Below, in pieces: positions 11,601 to 21,300 of a DNA stretch of 40,000 nt; within the stretch, counting starts at the first letter, position 1, and each line of letters starts with the position of its first letter. The DNA is from Symbiodinium natans (Eukaryota; Sar; Dinophyceae; Suessiales; Symbiodiniaceae): the NCBI GenBank assembly GCA_905221605.1, contig CAJNDS010002401.1:1-40000 (forward strand), written 5' to 3'. The notes under the pieces were generated by a model. It ran no database searches. It was not told the DNA's origin and saw only the letters and a list, made by a program, of their open reading frames with translations. The position numbers were made by a program, and so were the translations under genes.

Positions 11601-14600
11601 AAACCCCAAAGCCGTTCTAGGAAATAAGGGATACAAGGCACCGGATGCCTAGTTCCCTGCGCAGAACCAGAAATCCATTGGGGTTCTGTCCCCGAGCCCC
11701 GAGCCCTCTCGCGCCCAGGGTGGCGGCCGCGGCCACGGGATCCTAGGGTTTAGGGTTTAGGGTTTAGGGTTTAGGGTTTAGGGTTTATGGGTTTAGGGAT
11801 CTTAGGCTTTCGGGTCTACGGGCTTGGGGCTTTTGGGGTGTTGGCTTTTTTGGCTTTGCATGTGTAGTTAGAGGGGGAGCTTCATTTTTTAGGGTGGGGG
11901 GGGGGGGTTGAGAGAGCGGGTGCTGAGGCTTGATGTTTTTGGCGCTTAGGTTTAGGGGCTTAAGAGTCCTTTGACCCCAAAAACCCTCAACTCCAAATCC
12001 TAAAGTGGCTTTCCCAGACGGCGCATGCTGAAGCGAGATCTCCTCTTAACCAAGACATCCCCATCACCGCCAACGTCCAGGTCCTGATCTGTGTAGCCTA
12101 CAAAAGCAGCAGCCGACGTGTTTCAATATCTATATCTCTCTGTATATATATATATATATATCAATAAACGCCACAGGTGTAAGTAAGCACAGGTGCAGAA
12201 CGGGCAAGCAAGAAAAGGACATATGTGGATCATGGGGGGGGTGACCATATGTATATATACACATGTATTTGAATATATTTATGTCCAACCCTAAGTCCCA
12301 AAACCCTAAAACCCCAAAGTTAAAGCAAACTCCAGGGCCCCCCACCACAAAACCCTGCAAACTCCCTGCCGCTAGAAGGGTCCCCAGGGCAAACGTCACG
12401 GTCCGGGCTATACTTCGACCGGTCGTCCGCATGCAGCGCCAGCGCCTGGAGGGTTTTAGCATTTAAGGCCCAGGGCCGGGGATTCCGGGCCTAGGGGCAT
12501 GAGGCACCAGGCACATGAAGCTCGACTTCTTGTGCCCCAAAGGGGCTTCTTCGAGGCACTGACCCCGAAATGTAGGCCCAAGCACGTGTCTTTGCAGATC
12601 TGGGCCCCTCGCCGCCGGCCATGCGGAAGCTTTGCTGCACGCAGAGATCGCCTCTGAAATACGCAGCCCGCTAGCGACTCATGTGGCCCTGAAACATGGC
12701 AAGTTTAGGGTTTAGGGTTTAGGGTTTAGGGACACGTGACACAGGTGGAAAGCCAGAGCTGCCCTTTCTGTCGATTCATCTTCGTATGTCTGAGCGTGGC
12801 GCCGCGTTCCGGTGCACCTCGTTCTTGGCCGACAGCGGCAAAGTCTCGAAAAAATGAAGGGCCTGAGGAACTGGGGAATCTGCCGGTGCTTGATGCGGAT
12901 TGGTGTCGTGGGTTTTAGCTCCGGGACGGTCATGCAGGTTTGCACCAACAGCAACATCGCCTATTGTCGATTTCATTGCCGTCCGCATTTGGGGGGCCCA
13001 AAACGCAATATATATATATATATATGTATATACTTATGTACAAATATTGAGACAATAAGGCCATGCATAAAAGTAGGTGCCCTCAAAATGACCCTAATTT
13101 CGGGAACCCAGCATGCCTTTGTCCGAGGCTCGAATGCTTCGATTGAGTACTTCGACGTTGAAGCCATGGAGATACAAGAACAAACTGACCAAGGCTCCCT
13201 TGCTTTCTAGAGATGTGAGCCCAACTCCCCGGTTTTGAGTTGAGGGCCTCAGGGCCTAAACCCTAAACCCTAAACCCTATAAACCCAAAACCCTAAACCC
13301 TAAACCCTCAACCCTGAACCCTAAACCCTAACCCAAAAGCCCAAACCCTCGGGCCTTTGAGGTTTAGGGGTTGCTTCTTCTGGCTGGTTCTTAGTAGGGA
13401 ATGAAGGGAACGAGGTATCCGATATCCCCCTCTGTATACCCTTGAAGGGATTCTATAGGGTACCTCCTTCCCCCATTCCCTACGAAGAGCCAGTAGGTCC
13501 TGGGGGTTTAGGATGTGCTTTGGATCTCCCAAAAATGGGACCTCCTCCCACTCCCCCGCGCGCGAGAAGAGGACGAGCTGCCTTGCCAGACCAAAGTAGT
13601 GGGCTCGGGGATAACCGAGGGTCTCCCGACACAAGGGTTTAGGGTTTAGGGTTTAGGGTTTAGGGTTTATGAGGGTTGAGGGTTGAGGCTTTTGGGTTGA
13701 GGGGATGGTTGCTGGCTTACTGATGCACTGCCGTAGGCGTCCCTGAGCCGACCCGAAATCAAAAACACGTTCCAAATTCCCTCCCAGAAAAAAACCGAGG
13801 AAAACACACCAAGGCCCAGTTGAGCTCCGCCCACTTCAGCGGCTCCTCTGCAAAACAAGAAACAAAAAGCACACACACACACACACACACGTCGCGGGGC
13901 TTCCGGGAAAGAACACGACACTACGATTAGACTAGAAAATAAGAAAAGCCCAAAAAACACGACCTTCTCCATGGGCACGTCCGATGCAGCCGACCTGTTC
14001 AACATGAACAATTTCGAGCCCCCCCCCCCTACGAAACAGAACAGTGTTAAGAACAGCAAAATGCAAGGCCCGCACGCGCCGTGGCCGACGTCGGGCCTGA
14101 AAGACAATGATTCTTCACTCCACCACCCCCCCCCCCCCTCCCACCCCACCACCGGCCTGTCACCCTCTGCCAAAGGCGCCGCCGCGTCCGCCTCCGAGCA
14201 CACACCCTCTGCAAAACCGGGAAAGAAAATGACACTACGCGTTTAGACTAGAGAACAACAAAAAAAGTGGAACCGGCACCTCAGCTGCGTCCCGCCTGTT
14301 CAACATGAACGCTTCCCCCCGCCCCCCCTGCTCCCCCACGAAACAAAACAGTGTTAAGAACAGCAAAATGTAAGGCCCGCACGCGCCGTGGACGGCGTCG
14401 GACCTAAAAGACAATGATTCTTCATCCCATCACCCGTCCACCCCTCCCCAACCGTTACTCCATAAAACAGAACCATATTGAGAGCCATACGCGGGATGCC
14501 CAGCGGCCGCCTCCGCGTCCTTCCTAGAATTGTTTGAACGGAAAAAAAACTCCTCTCTCTCCCCTCCCCACTCCCCTCCCGTCCAACTCTCCCTTCCCCA

Positions 14601-17559
14601 AGGGCGCCAACCGTGCTCGTTTGCGCATGTTTCGCCACAACTTGCGCCTCAAACCCAAACTTGAAGAGAGCATCCCCCGCCCCGGAAAGCGTTCTTCGCG
14701 ACGGCATTTTCTGAATTCGGACCAAACTAATTGATCCGAATACTGAAAGTACCTCGCAAAGAACGCCTTCCAGAGGATCCCCCTTCAACGAGCATTCAGG
14801 CCCCCACGCAGGATCCGCAATGCTTCCGGTGGGTCTTTTGCAAGACCCACTTCTTACAGCGAGCCTTCCACAACACAACCACCACACACACGTATCAACA
14901 TCACCCCCAAAACAAATCGCCCCACGCCTGGTTCCCGTCAGCAGTTTCGCACTTGAGGTAACCAGGCTTCGTGTCCTCGCCAACAATCACCAACGCACAC
15001 ACACACACACACCCCGTGCAGAAACGACAAATCAGAAAAAAAGACAACAAAAGCCAGAACAATGCTTGCGTGCCTCGTCGGCCATGTTGTTCCTGGTCGT
15101 TTATAAGAACACTAAAATCAAATACGAGAGATCAATCACCCGCCACGCACATAAACGCAATTCAAAGCCAAGTCACACGGAAAGCACACGGACAGAGTCG
15201 GACAGGACAGAGAAGCACTTGCCAGCAAGCTACGAGCCGGAAACGCAACCGGCGCGAATTCAGTATTTCCCTTCCCCCACGCCCCCTTCCCCCCCCCCCC
15301 ACCCCCCGCATGTGGTAAGCACTTAAGAATTATTTGACACAACTCTGGTTTCTTTTATACGTTGGAAAAAAAATCGAGCTGCGCAATTCCTTGTGTTCAT
15401 GTCTGAGTGAAACCTTGCGGCCGCCACCGTCGTCATACGACATACCAAATCACACGAAATTCTGCATTAATGTGGAATACAGGTTCAGTCATCATGGCAT
15501 CATGTGGCTTGCGCCCGACGTTCTGGATCACAGTGCGAGTTAGCCTTGCAATGCTAAAAGACACACCCGCGTGCCTTGCCAGCTGTACCAAGCAGTGGAG
15601 GCTGGTAACGCTCAGGTTCAATCTCACCCCGCTCTAACGTGCGAGTCGGTCGTATGTATCTGAGTGAGAGTGAGAGTGAGCGTGAGCGTGAGAGTGAGTG
15701 TGAGAGTGGGAGTGAGGGCGAGGGTGCGAGTGAGGGCGAGGGCGAGTAATTGTTGGAGTCGGCTTGGGGGGGAGGCGGTCGGGGGGCTTAAGTGTTGGAG
15801 GCAAACTGCTGGGCGAGGGGGTGGGTGGGGGGTGGGGGGAGGGGGGTGTCTGCGCGGGGCAGCAAGAAATGCCGCTTCTAGCTTAATTGGGAAGCTCTTT
15901 GACAAGTTGAGTTCTGGGCACCTCGAATCCCGAATTACAGATTCCAGAGGCAGAAGCACTCACTGAGCCTTGTGTAAAAGTTAGCAGGTCCGCGCATACT
16001 ATATATATACTATATATACTATAGATACTATATATAGTATATATACTATATATACTATATATACTATATATACTATATATACTATATATACTATATATAC
16101 TATATATACTATATATACATACTATGCTATATATATATATATACTATATATACTATCTATATACTATATATACTAAATCTATTAATCCATCATATGATTT
16201 TCATGTATTTATACTATTCCATATAAATTGGACCCATAATATTGTGACGAATTTGCCAATATCATTTGCGAATCATATAATCTCATGGATATTCAAAAAT
16301 TTAACATAAAATCCTTGCAAAGTGGACTCATATGTCCCCCTCAGACGAATTTAAGAAAATTGACTCAAACCCCAAACTTATAAATGTTTAATGCCAGATC
16401 ACATCCACTGTTTTCCCTTCGCAAGAACATCAGGCTTGTAGTAATTGCAATTGTGCTTCTGGTGAGCTCCTTCCCTTGCATCTATATATATATATATATA
16501 CATATATATTATTTCTTGTTTCTTTCTTTACCTCAGGCAGACGACAAAAACATTATTTGAGCAGACAATATTCAATTTACTTAAACCTCATATTGTTCAA
16601 ATAGCACACTTCACGTAAAGCACCAAAATACTACACTCACTGTACTTATTCATGCATCTTTGTCAAAATTATCAAAATGAGCAGAGCAAAAAAATGTCTA
16701 CATCATGCATCGTTGTTATATTTTTTGTCAAAATTATCAGATCAGAGCAGACAATATATCTTCATCATGCATCCTTGTCAAGTTATACAGCCTTCCATCA
16801 TGCATCCTTATCAAATTATATGCGCAAACCATGTACAAATTACTTAAACCTCATATTATTCGAAAATACAACTCACTAGATCCACCCTTTTTTTCATACT
16901 GAGCCGACGATGCTCATTCGCAAAAGGGCCGCCCCGCCAGTGGTTACGACCAGGAGTCTAAACCACAACGTATTAAAACAACATGAACTCTAAAACCCCA
17001 CAACATTCTAAACCTTACATTCTTAACTCCTGGTCGTAACCGCTTGTCCCGGCCTCTACGCGTGAGAGGGGTTAAGGGTGCTCAACAAACAACAGAACTA
17101 ATACATGAACAAGTCCTAAGTACGACGTATGCTAGAAACAACATAAACACTACGCACCCTTAGTTACTAACTAATAACATACACTAGGCTCTATATAAAT
17201 TTATAAGTAACTCTAGTACCCTCAACCCCCCTAAGGGGGGAGGAACACTTAGGTTCCTCCCCCCGTTTTCAAACATGTACTGAGCTCGGATCAGTTGTAA
17301 AACGGCAAGAAGTCACGGAAGCCTTCCCTTAGCACACACGCACACACACACCCGCCCGCCCCTCGCCCGCCCTCCCCCCCCCCGCTCCCCGACTGCTTCC
17401 CTTTCCTTGGGCTCCTACTCCGTGGTGCGGCGTCGACGGGCCTGGAAGCACACTCTCTCTGGCCCTCACTCACACACACACACACTGACACACTGTCTGT
17501 CTGTCTCCCTCTCTCTTTCTCTTCCCCTGAGCCCGGGACGCGTCGCACCGCTGGCGGGT

Positions 17560-17599
<40 letters not shown>

Positions 17600-17615
17600 C
17601 TCTTTCTTAATCTCC

Positions 17616-17666
<51 letters not shown>

Positions 17667-17862
17667 CCTCTCTCTCTCTCTCGCGAAAGCACACACACAC
17701 GCAGACGCACAGCACGCATCCATATTTCCTCTTGTTCTTGCGGCGCTGCTGGGCGTTTCCGCGGTGCCAACCTTTCCCACGCCCGTATCACATTCTCTGC
17801 TCTCTCTCTCTCTCTCTCCCTCTCTGCCTGTGGTCTCTCTCTCTCCCTCTCTCTCTCTCTCG

Positions 17863-17913
<51 letters not shown>

Positions 17914-18009
17914 CCTCTCTCTCTCGCTTTAGTTTTCTCCCTTCGACAGCCTTGATCCGCTTCGCAGGCCTTGACGACTCCTTCAGGCGCTGTCCAGACA
18001 CAGCTTCTT

Positions 18010-18063
<54 letters not shown>

Positions 18064-18292
18064 CGCATGCAGCGGCCTCCTCGTCCTGCTCTGCGTTGCC
18101 AGGCTCGGCTTCCTGGAAGCCCACACTGTTACTCTCTCGCTTTCTTGTTTTCTTTGTCTTCCTCGCTCTCACACTGTTACTCTCTCGCTTTCTCACTCTC
18201 TCTCATTCTTTCTCTCTTATCTCTCTTGTTTTGTCCTCTCCCTCTCTCGATCTGAGGCGGGAACGTCTCCGGCAACCTCCGCGGGGGCCTCA

Positions 18293-18332
<40 letters not shown>

Positions 18333-21300
18333 AGCCATGAGCCCTCCACCCCTTCAAAGACGCTCTAAAGCCTTGAGCATGTGCGGTCAAACCCTGCTAC
18401 GAGCCCTCAGGGGCCTTGGACAGTGCTCAGGGCTTGTGAACACACGGGGGTGGATTCTTATGGTCCAGCGTTGAGCTCTCCAAGCCCTCCAACAATTCCA
18501 AGTTCTGTTTTGCACATACCCTAAACCCAAACCCTAAAACCCAAACCCTAAAACCCAACAACCCCGAGCCCTAAACCCAAAACCCTAAAACCTTAAAACC
18601 CTAAACCCCTAAAACTCTGAGCCGAAAAACCCAAAACCCTAACACCCGAAATCCCCAAAACCCGCAAAACCTTCCTAGGATGAGCTCCCAAAAGGCACCC
18701 TAACCCTAAACCCTACAAAACCTACAAAACCCTACAAACCCTACAAACCCTACAAACCCTACAAACCCTACAAACCCTAAAACCCTAAAACCCTAAAACC
18801 CTAAAACCCTAAAATCCTAAAACCCTAAACCCCTAAAACCCCAAAACCCTAAAACCTTTAATCTCCAAAACCCCCCAAACCTCCCTAAGATGAGCTCCCA
18901 AACAGGCACCCTGAACCCTATAAACCCTATAACCCTTGAACCCTTAAACAACCTCCAAAACCCTACAAAACCCTACAAACCCTGCAAACCCTTGAACCCT
19001 AAAACCCTTAATCGCCAAAGTCCAAAACCCCCCAAAACCTCCCTAAGATGAGCTCCCAAAAAGGCACCCTGACCCTAAACCCTAAAAACCCTTAAACCCT
19101 AAAAACCCTAAAAACCCTAAAAACCCTAAAAACCCTAAAAACCCTAAAAACCCTGCAAACCCTATAAACCCTTAAACCCTTAGACAACCTCCAAAACCCC
19201 CCAAAACCTCCCTAAGATGAGTTTTTCAAGAGGCTTGGTGGCAGCGCGCGCCGCCTCCTCACTGGCCCTGCTGGGCCGCACTTGGGCCGCTCTTGGAGGG
19301 CTTAGGGTTTAGGGTTTAGGGTTTAGGGTGTAGGGTTTGGGGTTTAGGATTTGTGGCTTAGGGCCGCTAACTTGAGGGCTCAGGGCCCTTTTTTGTGGGA
19401 GGTTAAGCGCCAAAAACTTTTGGGTTAGTAAGTGTAGGTTTGAGGGCTAGGAGCTTAGAAGCTCCGAATTTCGGGTCCTTTGGTCCTCTCAGTGGCAGGC
19501 TACTATCCTCATTCAAACGGCGACTTGCTTGGCAAATTGCGGATCTGCAAAGTCAGGCTTTCTTGCACAGAGGGCTTTGGGATTGAGGTCCTTTTCCTTT
19601 TAGGTTTATGCATGCATTCTGACAGAATGCTTCGCTTGTGAACTAGCTTCTCTCAAACTTCTCCACCCACAAAAAGCCCACAGCGCCTCGCACTGCGCCT
19701 GAGGGCTTGTCGAAGCATGCAGAGCCCAGCATGTTAGTCACCATGAGACAGTTCCGGAGAGAGTTTTAAGAAACTGCCACAGCGACCCCTCTGTTTGTCT
19801 CCTTCCTTTGCGTGTAGGAGGGCTTGTTGAGACATGTCCTATGAGCGTTCAACAATCCTATGTCTACGAGATGATGCAGAACGCTGTGTTCTGTTGTGGT
19901 GTCATTGAGCGGCTGCGGTTCATCAACGTCTCCCCGGCTGATGCTTTGCAAGTACGGGCACTTTGGAGCTTGGGGCACAGGTACGAGATGCCCTCTCAAC
20001 CCTAATCCGTAAGGGCATCTCGTACCTGTGCCGTAAACCACAAACCCCAGACCCCAAATCCCAGCCTCGCTCATTTTTGGTCGCGCGCCGCTTCTTCAAT
20101 GTCAAGGAAACTACGCATCTGACGGCGACGATGCGCCCTTGAAGCATGCATGGCGCGCCCTCGAACAGTGCCACAAGCAACCAGTTTGCATTCCGCACTC
20201 CTCTGAGGCAGCGTTGTTGGGACGCGTTTTGGCACAGATCTGGTCTGAGGGTGCACGCAACCCCTGCTTCCTGCACCGGGAATCTCTGATTTCCCTGTGG
20301 AGCTGCTCAGAAAGAAGCTTCATCCTGGCGCGGGGGGCTTGGCAGGTAGGGTTTTCGGGTTTTGGGCTTCGGGTGTAGGGTTTAGGAGATGGGTAGGGTC
20401 AGGGAATTTCAGGAAGACCCTCAACGTTTACAGCGGCCATTTGAGAAGATGTCTGGCTGTTATGTTCTTATATAATTCTTCTTCAGATATCAGTATGTCA
20501 CCATATTCTGTTACCAGTCTTTCATAATATTATGCTTTTGTACTACAATATTTTTAAAATACACTCCAGAAGATGAACTCCCCAGAGACCCGCCGACCTG
20601 CCCCTGCGGTGCCGCCGGCTGCCCTCCCTGCTGGGACTGGTTGCGCCGGGCGCCGTAGCCTTGTCAGGAAGACCCAAGCCCAGGAGCCTGTAGGGTTTAG
20701 GGTTTAGGGTTTAGGGTTTAGGGTTTAGGTTTTAGGGTTCAAGGGTTTAGGGTTAAAGGGTTTAAGGCTTTAGGGGTTTAGGTACTAGTATGTCGGGCTT
20801 TGGGTTCTTCAGTGCCACCAGCAATATCATTGGCGAAGACTGCGAAGCCCTCTCGGCCATCTGGGTCGGCGCTTTGCTCATTCCCTTCCTCTCTGAAGCT
20901 GAAAAACCCTAGGCCCCAAACCCTACGGTTTGTGGCCAAGGGATGAATGCTCCGTTGTCCTGGACATTGTCTCCCCGTTATCTGTTTGTGCACGTAAGAC
21001 CAAGTGCCTCGGATGGAGCTTACGTAGGGCATGCAAAATAGGTAGATGCTGAGTCTCGTGCCTATAGTCTCGTGCTTCCTCTCCTGTCATGGCTGTCATA
21101 CCTCGTGTCGTTTCCCACAGTCTTTCGTGTCGTGTCGTCTTCAGAGCGCTTCCTGTGTGCAAGCGTCGTAACAGGCCTACCTTTGGGCTTGTGGCTCCGA
21201 TCACTTGCTTTTAGCACGCAGATTCACCTCACAAGTAAAACCAAAATTTTCCCCAAAACCCTCAAGCCCTGAACCCCCAACCCCCTAAACCTCTAAAGCC

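Noticed and set aside
13667-14986. 178- and 210-codon minus frames
   Set aside because: They cross the tandem duplication and poly-G stretches, show no motif or splice context, and differ in frame between the two copies.
15433-15627. Transposase-like helix-turn-helix
   Set aside because: LARHAGVSFSIARLTR is only loosely HTH-like, and the opposite strand is open over the same stretch.
17291-18196. 301-codon minus frame rich in Arg-Glu
   Set aside because: Product of (GA)n; no conserved segment between the tracts.
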